From NCBI GenBank assembly GCA_903864275.1, contig CAIPFE010000039.1, forward strand, positions 62,001 through 126,000: a DNA stretch of 64,000 nucleotides. Direction: 5' to 3'. Positions 33,890-42,424 of the stretch are shown in pieces. Each line of letters begins with the position of its first letter. Position 1 is the first letter of the stretch. The position numbers and the translations under genes are program-made. The notes under the pieces were generated by a model, which was not told the origin of the DNA, searched no databases, and worked only from the letters and a program-made list of their open reading frames with translations. Source of the stretch: an uncultured Mucilaginibacter sp. GTDB taxonomy: Bacteria; Bacteroidota; Bacteroidia; Sphingobacteriales; Sphingobacteriaceae.

Positions 33890-34702
33890 ATGAAAGGATT
33901 TATATTATCGTTCCGGTCTGAATTTTATAAAACTCGCAAAACAATGGGTTTTTGGAGTTCGGTTATATTGCCTTTGCTGCTTTGCCTTTTGGTTTTTGTC
34001 GGTTTTTTTAGTAAAAGCGACCATGCCGCCAATCAGCCGGGCATTATGCTTTGGATGGAGTTTTCAGCAGTACTTTTATTGATAATGGGATCGTTAATAC
34101 TACCTATGCTTATTGTATTTATTGCTTATTCAGTTAATAGTGTAGAACATAAGGCAGACACATGGAAAACCTTGTTTAGCTTACCGATTTCAAAATTTTC
34201 TATTTACGCCGCCAAATATTTATATGCTTTCTTTTTAGTCTTTTTGTGCCTCTCGCTTTTTGTTCTATTTACGCTGGCTTTTGGCAACTTATTAAGTGTG
34301 TTAAAACCGGCATTAAAATTTACCGAATATAATGCAGCAGGTGCTTTAACACAGGTTTATTTTAAATTGTTTCTTTCGGCGCTGGGTATATTATCCATCC
34401 AATTCTTGTTAAGCCTTTTATTTCGCGATTTTTTAAAGCCGATGGGAATAGGATTTGTATGTGCGGTAACCGGGGCAATTTTAGCCGGTAACAACTGGAC
34501 ATATGCCTACCTTTTTCCGTATTCGCACCCGATGGTGGCAGTCTCAACCATAAAAGATGGGCTCAAAAACAATATGCAAAAAGGTTCGGCGGCGCCAATT
34601 AACGTTGATATCTTCACGAAAGAAATATGGGTAAGCCTGTCTATCGCCGTGATAATTTTTATCGCAGGATATTTTATTGTGCTAAAGAAGAGTGTGAAAT
34701 AG
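33890..34702 (+). CDS. ABC-2 type transporter permease
   Basis: A 270-residue membrane protein with six hydrophobic segments and no periplasmic domain, forming the channel partner of the ATPase upstream. The pattern with a short cytoplasmic start (RSEFYKTRKTMGFW) and NSVEHKADTWKTLFSLPIS between helices 2 and 3 is typical of BcrB/lantibiotic-immunity-like permeases. The substrate cannot be read. The gene ends 6 bases before an inverted-repeat pair. Confidence 0.92.
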   Translation: MKGFILSFRSEFYKTRKTMGFWSSVILPLLLCLLVFVGFFSKSDHAANQPGIMLWMEFSAVLLLIMGSLILPMLIVFIAYSVNSVEHKADTWKTLFSLPISKFSIYAAKYLYAFFLVFLCLSLFVLFTLAFGNLLSVLKPALKFTEYNAAGALTQVYFKLFLSALGILSIQFLLSLLFRDFLKPMGIGFVCAVTGAILAGNNWTYAYLFPYSHPMVAVSTIKDGLKNNMQKGSAAPINVDIFTKEIWVSLSIAVIIFIAGYFIVLKKSVK

Positions 34703-34708
34703 GTTTTT

Positions 34709-34805
34709 GTAGGGACGCAATACTTTGCGTCCCGGAACGAAATGATAGCTTTGGAGAATTAACTTCACAAATTGGGGTCCGAGACGCAAAGTATTGCGTC
34801 TCTAC
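34709..34805. repeat. Facing pair of GACGCAATACTTTGCGTC palindromes
   Basis: Copy 1 (34709-34733) and copy 2 (34781-34805, inverted) share GTAGnGACGCAATACTTTGCG. Each is itself a hairpin (GGGACGCAA/TTGCGTCCC and GAGACGCAA/TTGCGTCTC). The pair fills the gap between two convergent genes, and copy 2 supplies the TAG stop of the peptidase gene. Confidence 0.85.
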
Positions 34806-36154
34806 CTGATTGGTTTCGGAAACACAGGCAAACTCTCGTGTCCATCCGCATCGACAGATTGCACAGCAAAAAAATAATTATCTTTCGAGTAAGCCAGGGT
34901 TGCTGTATTATCCGTTACATAGAACTTCTTTTCCCAATAAGGGCTTATAGATTCGCGCATAAGCACATAGTAGCCTGCAGGCTTTTTGCCGGTCTTTGGT
35001 GCATCCCATTTCAATTGAGTTTTGTTGGTCAAATCACTCGTAATTACGCCGACATTTTGTGGTTCGGCAGGTGCGAGGGCGAGGTTTGCCAGGACGGAAA
35101 GATTCATGCGGGCTACTTTTTGTACGTAATTAAAATCTACAAAATCGGGCAGGTCGCCATAGTCAACGCCTTTTTCAGTGCGCACATCCTGGTGCTGGCG
35201 GTTAAAGTCCTCATTCATTTCAGTAAACCGCACTGCTGTAAAGCCCTGGAGTAAAAATGGTACATGGTCACCGCCGCGCAGGTAGCGGTCGCGGCGGTAA
35301 ATGAGTTTTACATCAAGCTGGTCCACATATCGTTCGGCGATTTCTTTTACATAGCGGGCCAGCTCCCTTGACGGACTATCATTCTCGCCGCCCAATGCTA
35401 TTAAACCGGCAATTTGCCGGTCGTTTTTGGCTGCGGTAGATGGCACGCCTTCACTGAACACACGCACGCTCCGGTTATCCTTTAAATCGGTCTCCATGCC
35501 ATGTGTATTACCCACAATATCATTGTTCAGCATGGCGTCCACGTCCCAGTTTTCCGCTTTCGCACGTTTGGCAACATTAGTCGACCCGTATAAGCCCTGC
35601 TCCTCTCCTACTACCGACATAAAAATTATCGTAGCCGGGAAAGCTCTTTTTGCCATTACCCTAGCCAGTTCCATCGACACGGCCGTGCCCGAAGCATCGT
35701 CATTGGCGCCCGGCTCAACGGCATTGGCGTTCATCACATCATTTACCCTAGAATCATAATGGCCGGATACAATATAAACCCTCGTGTCTTTCGGATCCGT
35801 GCCTTTTAAAATTGCCAGTACATTTTTAAGATGCACTGGTTTATCGATCCTTTCGCCTTTGGGCTGCGTAAACGTATCAAACTGCACTTTCATCCTGCCG
35901 CCCGAAGCCTCGGCGTACTTTGTCATTTCGGCCTTTATCCAGTTACGGGCAGCGCCGCTGCCTTCGGTTGCACTGGCGGTATCGCTCAAAGTATGCCTGC
36001 TTTTAAAGCTTACCAGTTTACGAATAGTGGCTTCAATGTTTTTGGATGATACCTCATCTACCATTTGTTTAATGGCGGCATCCTGTTTAATGGTGGTTTG
36101 TGCGGATCCCTGTAAAAGGAAAAATACGGGGATGATAAATAATAAATGTTTCAT
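34802..36154 (-). CDS. Secreted M28-family metallopeptidase
   Basis: A 450-residue exported peptidase with a signal peptide (MKHLLFIIPVFFLLQGSAQ). The zinc-site motifs of M28 aminopeptidases are YIVSGHYDSR (about residues 126-135, His/Asp), GANDDASGTA (Asp) and VVGEEQGLYGS (Glu pair). A later GGDHVPFLLQG supplies the last His. The last about 95 residues look like a fibronectin III-type domain (TQLKWDAPKTG, NYFFAVQSVDADG). It probably trims peptides in the periplasm or outside. No T9SS C-terminal sorting domain is obvious. The upstream gap carries repeats, not a clear promoter. Confidence 0.92.
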   Translation of the reverse strand: MKHLLFIIPVFFLLQGSAQTTIKQDAAIKQMVDEVSSKNIEATIRKLVSFKSRHTLSDTASATEGSGAARNWIKAEMTKYAEASGGRMKVQFDTFTQPKGERIDKPVHLKNVLAILKGTDPKDTRVYIVSGHYDSRVNDVMNANAVEPGANDDASGTAVSMELARVMAKRAFPATIIFMSVVGEEQGLYGSTNVAKRAKAENWDVDAMLNNDIVGNTHGMETDLKDNRSVRVFSEGVPSTAAKNDRQIAGLIALGGENDSPSRELARYVKEIAERYVDQLDVKLIYRRDRYLRGGDHVPFLLQGFTAVRFTEMNEDFNRQHQDVRTEKGVDYGDLPDFVDFNYVQKVARMNLSVLANLALAPAEPQNVGVITSDLTNKTQLKWDAPKTGKKPAGYYVLMRESISPYWEKKFYVTDNTATLAYSKDNYFFAVQSVDADGHESLPVFPKPIR

Positions 36155-36163
36155 GGTTCGATA

Positions 36164-36277
36164 AGCCCCCTCTAAATCTCCCCCGGTAGGGGAGACTTTA
36201 AATTTTGGTTTTTATAAATTGTACAAAAGATCAATTGTTTCTTAAAAGTCTCCCCTTCAGGGGAGATTAGAGGGGCT
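36164..36277. repeat. Facing pair of AGCCCCTCTAAATCTCCCC repeats
   Basis: The left arm (about 36164-36200) and right arm (about 36243-36277, inverted) share AGCCCC(C)TCTAAnTCTCCC with a small CCCC-n-GGGG hairpin. The right arm provides the TAA stop and the last Pro-Leu codons of the helicase gene. This looks like a variant of the GC-rich hairpin repeat at 5930-6115. Confidence 0.8.
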
Positions 36278-39200
36278 CTTCCTCCTGCATCACATTACCC
36301 ACCTGTTTAAAATTGCTTTTTACAAAATGGCACCAGTCGCATTCCTTTTTGCCGCAGCCCGTGTTGAAATCGTGCGCCATGATTTTTTGATATACCGTTG
36401 TGATTTGGCTGGTTACTTCAGCAGTATCATCCGGTGTGATCACTATTTTTTCTTTATGGTATTCATCGCTAACCGGTTCTACAAATTCAAATATCGTACT
36501 TATTACCTCCCAATCAATACTGCGGTCGTTGTCTATCAAAATTTTATAAAACACGGCCTGGCGCCAGTAATCACCGCCGTTTGGCTGGTCATCATTTGGC
36601 CTTATCAATTTATCTTTCGCATTTTTTAATTTGCCGGTTTTATAATCAACAACGGTTACTTGCTTGCCGACAAATTCCACCTTATCCAGGTTGCCTTTTA
36701 TGGGTACACCTTCAACCTCCACATTTTTTATGCTGCGTTCGGTAACTGCTATTTTATTCCAGATTTCTATGTTTTCGTTATAATAAGGTGGCAGTATTTT
36801 TTCGCCATACTCCAGGCGTCGTTTAAAATCTTCTTTGGTAAACGAATCCCGGTTACGGTACATAAACCAGCGGAAGTCGTTCATAAATTCGTCCGTTAAC
36901 GGGAATTCATCGCCATTCTCCTTAAGCTTCCTGAATGCCCTGTTTAACGCCCAATGCACAGCCAATCCAAACGTGGCAGAGGCGCTTTTACCCGAAGGCA
37001 CCCTGATGAGGCACTGGAAATAAAATCTTAGCGGACAATCGAGGTAATTGCTTAAATGCGTTACCGACAGGGTATAATCCTGCAGCAATTGATCAATATA
37101 ATTATTATCCAGCAATTCTATTTTGGGCCGGTCTGTTTCAGTAAACTGGATGGCTAAAAACTCCAGCATCGCCGCTTCGTTTACTTTCGGCTGCTGTAAC
37201 AGCAAGTGCGTATCAGCTAATATCTCACCGACAAATTGCGATGCTTCCTGCTCTTTGCCGTTTTTGTCCTTACCGGAATATGAGATGGACAAACATTGTT
37301 TTGCCCTGGTTATCGCCACATAAAATAACCGGCGTGACTCTTCTTTTTGTGCGATGTCATCGTCCGGTGCCTGTGTAAGGGTATCCGGATAGCTAAACCC
37401 ATAATTGCGGCCTTTGCTGTCCCATATTTTTTTGCTGGCCCCTATGAGGAACACGTGCTCAAACTCCAGTCCTTTTGATCCGTGGGCGGTCAAAAAATTA
37501 ACGCCGTTTTCCGAAAATATCACCTGGTTCAATTCCAGCCTGATCTTATTTTCTTTCATCAGCTTGATGATGGCGATCAGGTCGGATAGTTTAATTTCAG
37601 GATTTTTACGGCTTTCATCTTTCAAAAAATCAAAGAAATTGGTAAGCACCTGCATATACCAGCCTTTATCGGGCTGCTCCATAATGTATTTGAGAATGCC
37701 CATTTTGGCGATCACCTGCTGAAAAAGCTGCTGCAGCGTATTGCTGACCGAATATTTTAACAGGTAATCAATATCGCTCATCAAAAACTTCATGCCCTGG
37801 GTGGTATTTTGATCGAACAGGCCCGGCTGCGCCGGGGTTTTCATTTGGCTGATATACCGCCGCAAGGACGTTTTTGGCTCGTTATAATTTGCCGTGGCGT
37901 AGTTTTCCTTGGTTACCGCAACGCTTGCCTTGGCAATTTCAATTGGCGGTATATCAAAAAAATCATAGTGCATTATTTCGAATAACAATTCATCCCCGCT
38001 GTAGGGCGAATCCATTTCCATATCCAGATAACGCAATATATTGATGATCTTTTCGCCGAAAGGCAGCGTGAAAATATCAATCTTACGTTTGGTGTTTACG
38101 GCCACATGCTGGGTATCCAGGTATTGCACCAGCTCATCCACCTGGCTGTGGTTACGGTAGATCACGGCAATTTCGCCGGGTGCTGTACCTTTGGCCAGCA
38201 ACCGTTTTATTTGCATAGCAACATCTACCAACTCCTGGCCGGGGTTTTCGTATTCATTGATGACAGGCTCAACAACAAGGTCATTAAACCGGGGATGCGC
38301 CGACTCGAGGTTTTTATCTAAGGCAAGCTGCGTAGTTAAACGTTCCCGGTTATTGTTGATCAGCGCCTTTGATATATCCAGGATATGCTGGTTGGAGCGG
38401 TAGTTTTGCTTTAATACTACGGTTTGCAGGCTATGCTTGTAATCATTCCAAAAATCAATGATGTTCTTCATATTCGCCCCCTGGAATTTGAAGATCGACT
38501 GGTCGTCATCGCCCACCACAAATACGTTTGGCGTATCCCAGTAATTCAGCATGAATTTTAACAGCTCATTTTGCGAACCGCTGGTATCCTGGAACTCATC
38601 CACCAAAATATACTGGTAACGCTCCTGGTAACGGCGAAGCAAGTCTTCATTTTCCCGGAAAGCTTTGAGCACCCATTGGATCATGTCATCATAATCGTAC
38701 CGGTCGCGCTCTGTCATTTTTTTATCGAAATTGCTGTACTCGCCAACTGCCGCCAGCAATTTTTTCATCAGTTCATGCGCTTTATCAATTTCCCTTTGGT
38801 TAGGATCGCCGGCCTTTATCCCTTTGGTGGCATTGGGGCGTTTGTAGTAAAAGCCCTCGCGCAGGTGCAGGTCTTTCAGGTATTCCGTAACAGCTTCCCC
38901 CATCATTTCCGCGCTCCAGTTTTCCTTTTTCATGGTCGAAAAAAGGTCTTTCAGTCGGGGAGCATCGTAGTAAACCTCGCCGGTAAACCTTTTCAGCAAA
39001 TGGTCATTTGAAAATTCATCTACCAACTCCCTAAAAAGCATAGCCGATTCCAAATCCGACAAGGATTCAAGGTTCAGCTTGCCAAAATAATCGAGATTTT
39101 CCTGGATGATCTCGTTACAAAATGCATGGAACGTATAAATATTAACCCGGTATGCATCCGGCCCGATAAATTCGAACAGCCGTTTACGCATGGCTACAGC

Positions 39201-39422
39201 GCCGGCGTCTGTATAGGTAAGACATAAAATTTCATGTGCATTAGCATCAGTGTCGGTTAATATTTTACCGATACGGGCCGCCAAAATCTGTGTTTTGCCC
39301 GTCCCCGGCCCGGCAATAACCAAAACAGGGCCGTCCATTTTATTAACGGCAGCCAATTGTTCGGGGTTAAGCTGGGCAAGGGCTTGCTGGAATTTTTCGT
39401 TGTATTTTTGGTGTCTGGACAT
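36267..39422 (-). CDS. UvrD/AddA-type helicase fused to a PD-(D/E)XK nuclease
   Basis: A 1051-residue superfamily 1 helicase: Walker A GPGTGKTQIL (about residues 34-43), Walker B ILVDEFQDTS, VVGDDDQSIFKFQGA, TAHGSKGLEFEHVFL and VAITRAKQCLS. The C-terminal nuclease domain has an AVHWALN helix, GNLDKVEF and VDYKTGK. A cysteine set (CPLRF, then CGKKECDWC) probably binds an iron-sulfur cluster, as in AddB-like nucleases. It likely acts in double-strand-break resection or related repair. It is probably a core gene. The last codons come from a dispersed repeat. An accessory patch begins 18 bases upstream. Confidence 0.92.
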   Translation of the reverse strand: MSRHQKYNEKFQQALAQLNPEQLAAVNKMDGPVLVIAGPGTGKTQILAARIGKILTDTDANAHEILCLTYTDAGAVAMRKRLFEFIGPDAYRVNIYTFHAFCNEIIQENLDYFGKLNLESLSDLESAMLFRELVDEFSNDHLLKRFTGEVYYDAPRLKDLFSTMKKENWSAEMMGEAVTEYLKDLHLREGFYYKRPNATKGIKAGDPNQREIDKAHELMKKLLAAVGEYSNFDKKMTERDRYDYDDMIQWVLKAFRENEDLLRRYQERYQYILVDEFQDTSGSQNELLKFMLNYWDTPNVFVVGDDDQSIFKFQGANMKNIIDFWNDYKHSLQTVVLKQNYRSNQHILDISKALINNNRERLTTQLALDKNLESAHPRFNDLVVEPVINEYENPGQELVDVAMQIKRLLAKGTAPGEIAVIYRNHSQVDELVQYLDTQHVAVNTKRKIDIFTLPFGEKIINILRYLDMEMDSPYSGDELLFEIMHYDFFDIPPIEIAKASVAVTKENYATANYNEPKTSLRRYISQMKTPAQPGLFDQNTTQGMKFLMSDIDYLLKYSVSNTLQQLFQQVIAKMGILKYIMEQPDKGWYMQVLTNFFDFLKDESRKNPEIKLSDLIAIIKLMKENKIRLELNQVIFSENGVNFLTAHGSKGLEFEHVFLIGASKKIWDSKGRNYGFSYPDTLTQAPDDDIAQKEESRRLFYVAITRAKQCLSISYSGKDKNGKEQEASQFVGEILADTHLLLQQPKVNEAAMLEFLAIQFTETDRPKIELLDNNYIDQLLQDYTLSVTHLSNYLDCPLRFYFQCLIRVPSGKSASATFGLAVHWALNRAFRKLKENGDEFPLTDEFMNDFRWFMYRNRDSFTKEDFKRRLEYGEKILPPYYNENIEIWNKIAVTERSIKNVEVEGVPIKGNLDKVEFVGKQVTVVDYKTGKLKNAKDKLIRPNDDQPNGGDYWRQAVFYKILIDNDRSIDWEVISTIFEFVEPVSDEYHKEKIVITPDDTAEVTSQITTVYQKIMAHDFNTGCGKKECDWCHFVKSNFKQVGNVMQEEEPL

Positions 39423-39440
39423 AATCCTTGGGTTAAGTCG

Positions 39441-40151
39441 TTAATCACATGGTATTGTTAGATAATTTTTGTAATATCTTTCTCGATATCCAATGGCATA
39501 ACCGTTACCAATTTGACGATTATTTAACTCTTCTTGTGAAAGAGGGAAATGATGTCTAAAGTGCCACGCGGCCCTTCCATTTCCCGCAGGCGAAATAAGG
39601 ATAATCATTCTTAAATCCTTGCCTAAAATAGCCTCCATACTGTCATAACTATTTATAAAGGGAACTTGTAGTATTTTACAAAATATCCTTTTTGTGGCTT
39701 TACTTGTAAAATAGACAATATTAAGATTAATAGCATTTTGAAGTATATCTATAATACTTTCATTGATTACCATACTAATCAAATGGTTATCTAATGGTGA
39801 ATAATTTAATCTACAGGAATGTGAAAATACATCAGTTATTAGAAATTGATGCTTATTAAGTAATTCTAAAGCTTCAAATATATTATATGGAAGTTCTTCA
39901 TCGAACGCTGTACAAAATAATTCCCAAAAATGATTCGATCTACTTCCATAAAAATATTTGATAAATGCTTCTTCGAACCAATTATCTCTTAGTTGCGAAC
40001 CCATTTCTTCAACTGGCTCAGATTCCGTGATTGCATATATTGGAAATGTACCCACGATAAGTTTACCGTACTTGGACAATTGAACTGCATCCTTAAAATT
40101 ATCAATTTGTCTAAGGAGGTAAGGGTGGGATTCTAATTCATTTTCAGGCAT
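39441..40151 (-). CDS. Uracil-DNA-glycosylase-superfamily-like protein
   Basis: I do not know this 236-residue protein by name, but motifs of the UDG fold are visible. They are LIVGTFPIY (about residues 31-39), FYGSRSNHFWELF (about 67-79) and LISPAGNGRAAW (about 187-198). They align in order with the GTFP...YY...NxFW and SPS-type loops of hypoxanthine/uracil glycosylases of family 6. It has no signal or membrane segment. It directly precedes the helicase-nuclease gene on the same strand (18-base gap), so a DNA repair or phage-defence role is plausible. Surrounding DNA is AT-rich, which suggests acquisition. Confidence 0.65.
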   Translation of the reverse strand: MPENELESHPYLLRQIDNFKDAVQLSKYGKLIVGTFPIYAITESEPVEEMGSQLRDNWFEEAFIKYFYGSRSNHFWELFCTAFDEELPYNIFEALELLNKHQFLITDVFSHSCRLNYSPLDNHLISMVINESIIDILQNAINLNIVYFTSKATKRIFCKILQVPFINSYDSMEAILGKDLRMIILISPAGNGRAAWHFRHHFPLSQEELNNRQIGNGYAIGYRERYYKNYLTIPCD

Positions 40152-40191
40152 AAGATTGGTTTTAAGTGATGAAAAAATAAGGTTCAGTTTG

Positions 40192-40199
40192 CAAAGCTA
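40192..40199 (-). promoter_or_regulatory. Likely -7 promoter element (TAGCTTTG) for the glycosylase-like gene
   Basis: On the minus strand TAGCTTTG matches TAnnTTTG and lies about 40 bases before the ATG at 40151, in a 117-base gap. No clear -33 box. Confidence 0.4.
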
Positions 40200-40268
40200 G
40201 TGACTGTTATTTTGATAGAAAGGGCAGAATTTTTCTCTCTCTAATATTTTATTAGATAAAGCTATCCG

Positions 40269-40487
40269 TCATAATTTTATATGCAATCTTTCATTTTGAA
40301 AATTAACTTCTTTAAATCCCATTGTATTACAAAGATATTTTGCCACAATATCAGTGGTTGGTGTGTGCTGCCAATCGGAATTTATAAAATCGTAATTAGG
40401 AAAAAAAGTCTGATTTTGCCTTGCCCATTCCCTTAGCGCAGTTGTTACCTGATTTCCGTTTTCGAAATATATTGCAAAATGTTTCAT
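40269..40487 (-). CDS. Small hypothetical protein, 72 residues
   Basis: I do not recognise this protein. It is soluble with a mixed composition (KHFAIYFENGNQ at the start, then REWARQNQTFFPNYDF and a closing LHIKL). It follows the coiled-coil gene by 18 bases on the same strand, so the two are probably co-expressed. It has no signal sequence. Length and place suggest a small partner or regulator. It could also be a remnant. Confidence 0.5.
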   Translation of the reverse strand: MKHFAIYFENGNQVTTALREWARQNQTFFPNYDFINSDWQHTPTTDIVAKYLCNTMGFKEVNFQNERLHIKL

Positions 40488-40505
40488 ATAGATTATTTAA
40501 AAGTG

Positions 40506-41303
40506 TCATTGAATTAAAATGCTGTTAGGATAGTTCTCATCTATGCTAACAGTAATGTTTTCACCAATACTATGATTCTGTTCTACCCACTGAGTAAATT
40601 CTTTGCCTATCATAATTCTTGGGGTGGAGTTGGGGTTGGCCTTTCGATTTATTTTTGCCAATATGGGTTCGATATCCCAATTACCCAGGTAAACATTAAT
40701 AGTATTATTACGCATGCAAGGTAATTCCTTGCGTGCCACCGGAATATTAACAAAACCTTGATGAAAATAGGCACTACCTAATTTTAAATAAAATTTATTG
40801 CTATTGTTTTGATTTTGATTGTTTATGCTGTATATATTTCGCCTACCCTTTCTTTCTGCATTAATACGGCCTTCGTTATATAAATTTGAAAGGCGTTGAT
40901 TTAAATTATTAAGTTTAATCCCCGGTTCCAATTCCAATAATTTAGTTTTTACATCTTCAACGTCGCCGCGTTCGATGAAAGACAAAGCATATATAATTTT
41001 TTTAACAAAAAGCAATTTTTTTGAATATTCCGCAGGAATTTCCAGATCCTTCAAACCTATTGGTCGTTCTCCGAAGGCTTTAAGGGCATTGATTAAATTT
41101 ATTCTTTCGCTATTCTTCTTTCCCAATTCATATAAGGATTTTAATGCTTCAGACCGAACTTTAGACGCCATTTGTACCGTTTCCGTATAGTTTTTTTCTA
41201 TTTCCTCCTTTTTTTTATTGGAGTTATTCTCAATTTCCAGAAGCCTTGCCTTTAGTATTTGAACCGCTTCGTTCGTTTTTTCGCTGTTAACTAACAATAA
41301 CAT
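40506..41303 (-). CDS. Coiled-coil / winged-helix protein of unknown function
   Basis: The 265-residue protein has an N-terminal coiled coil (about residues 10-70, rich in Lys/Glu, KKKEEIEKNYTETVQ). A winged-helix-like segment follows (about 95-160, FIERGDVEDVKTKLLELEPG then LSNLYNEGRINAERKGRRN). The C-terminal beta-rich domain (about 175-265) ends GKEFTQWVEQNHSIGENITV. DNA binding is a reasonable inference from the middle part; the end may recognise DNA or a protein. It lies in the AT-rich accessory patch with the glycosylase-like gene downstream. No family name that I can defend. Confidence 0.6.
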   Translation of the reverse strand: MLLLVNSEKTNEAVQILKARLLEIENNSNKKKEEIEKNYTETVQMASKVRSEALKSLYELGKKNSERINLINALKAFGERPIGLKDLEIPAEYSKKLLFVKKIIYALSFIERGDVEDVKTKLLELEPGIKLNNLNQRLSNLYNEGRINAERKGRRNIYSINNQNQNNSNKFYLKLGSAYFHQGFVNIPVARKELPCMRNNTINVYLGNWDIEPILAKINRKANPNSTPRIMIGKEFTQWVEQNHSIGENITVSIDENYPNSILIQ

Positions 41304-41475
41304 AATGCAAAAGTGACAATTAGTTTTGTTATTTCAAAATTTTCTTATAATTAACTTTTAATATTAAATTATAAATTCAATTAAATATTATAATAGTCAA
41401 TTTGATAATAAGAAATTCATTGATATTTCAGGACTTATCTAAAAAAATTCTCCAAATTTGTGAAAAGCATCATCG

Positions 41476-41721
41476 ATGAGCATAGAAGAGATCAGGCAGC
41501 GCCTGCATGAAATTATTGATTCAGCAGAAGTTAAAAAGCTGAAAGCACTTTATACTTTGCTTGAAAATGACATAACCCATAAATTTCCACTCACTATTGC
41601 GCAAAAAGAAGAATTGGACAAAAGATACAACGATTATCAACATCGTATTGGTAAAACTTATACCTGGGAAGAAACGGTTGCTTTATCTGATAAAGCGTTG
41701 GCAGATAGAAAAAAACAGTAA
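41476..41721 (+). CDS. Addiction-module antitoxin-like protein (PF09720 type), apparently orphan
   Basis: The 81-residue protein resembles the RelB-like addiction module component family: IEEIRQRLHEIIDSAEVKKL (start), KEELDKRYNDYQHRIGK and the TWEETVALSDKAL end, close to the usual SWEEVKAR. Such antitoxins are normally followed by a RelE/ParE-type toxin. Here the next gene, 19 bases on, is convergent and encodes a nucleotidyltransferase, so no toxin is visible. It is preceded by a 172-base very AT-rich gap. Confidence 0.7.
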   Translation: MSIEEIRQRLHEIIDSAEVKKLKALYTLLENDITHKFPLTIAQKEELDKRYNDYQHRIGKTYTWEETVALSDKALADRKKQ

Positions 41722-41740
41722 TTTGAGAGAGGAGATAAGG

Positions 41741-42199
41741 CTATTTTTTCTTCTTTAGCTTATTTAATGCATTAACATCAGTCAAATCCTGTTTACGGCC
41801 GCTTGTTTGTTTATTTTTTATCAGATCATTTAGGCCGATATAATTGGCTTGCAGGCCCTCGATGTCAATAATCAGCTTATTTGAATATGCCGCCGAAAAA
41901 TCAACTCCGTCAATTTCGTTAAGTATGTCAATTCTTAGCGGAGGATAACCAATCTGTGTAATACCTCCCTTTTGCAAAAAATCTATCTTTTGCAAACCCA
42001 ATGACGCCATCCCAAAATCATTAATCACATTAACCATTTTTTCAGCGTTGTCATCGGACAAATCAATCCAAATATCCAAATCACCGGTATGCCTGGGTTT
42101 CCCATGAAAGGCAAGCGCATATCCACCTATAACCATGTAAGTAACCTTGTGCTGATTCAATAAAGCAACAAAATCCTCAAAATCTTTGCTAAGTATCAC
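41741..42199 (-). CDS. MNT/AbiEii-like nucleotidyltransferase
   Basis: A 152-residue minimal nucleotidyltransferase: MVIGGYALAFHGKPRHTGDL then DIWID (about residues 22-46) carries the GG-x-A-x-x-H-G...TGDLDIW signature with the catalytic Asp pair. LRIDILNEIDGV supplies the third Asp. Proteins of this type act in toxin-antitoxin or abortive-infection pairs, transferring NMPs to tRNA or to a partner. The start is GTG at 42199, overlapping the stop of the small upstream gene by 4 bases (GTGA), because no ATG precedes the conserved block. Confidence 0.88.
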   Translation of the reverse strand: MILSKDFEDFVALLNQHKVTYMVIGGYALAFHGKPRHTGDLDIWIDLSDDNAEKMVNVINDFGMASLGLQKIDFLQKGGITQIGYPPLRIDILNEIDGVDFSAAYSNKLIIDIEGLQANYIGLNDLIKNKQTSGRKQDLTDVNALNKLKKKK

Positions 42200-42387
42200 G
42201 GATGTAGTTTCCTTTTTACAACAAATGTTTTATCCATACGCTGTCCAGGCTTTAAGCTATGCGAAATTAATTCTGTTACAGCGGCAATACGTTCATGCGG
42301 CGGCCTTGATAGCCAGTAAAGCATATCCTCATATTCTTCATCAATCTCCTTTAACATGGCTTTTCTTACTACAGGAACAATTTTCAT
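42196..42387 (-). CDS. Small partner protein of the nucleotidyltransferase
   Basis: The 63-residue protein is soluble and charged, with the segment YEDMLYWLSRPPHERIAAVT (about residues 19-38). This recalls the small W-x-x-x-S-P-x-E-R proteins often encoded just before MNT-like nucleotidyltransferases in Bacteroidota. It overlaps the nucleotidyltransferase start by 4 bases, so the two form a coupled pair, perhaps toxin-antitoxin-like. Which is the toxin cannot be told from sequence. Confidence 0.65.
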   Translation of the reverse strand: MKIVPVVRKAMLKEIDEEYEDMLYWLSRPPHERIAAVTELISHSLKPGQRMDKTFVVKRKLHP

Positions 42388-42424
42388 AGTGTACTAATCA
42401 ATATATAAATATACACAATATTCA

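Noticed and set aside
41304..41475. Very AT-rich gap considered as a replication or attachment site
   Set aside because: No DnaA-box cluster, iteron or duplicated tRNA end is visible; it is best read as a promoter-rich intergenic stretch.
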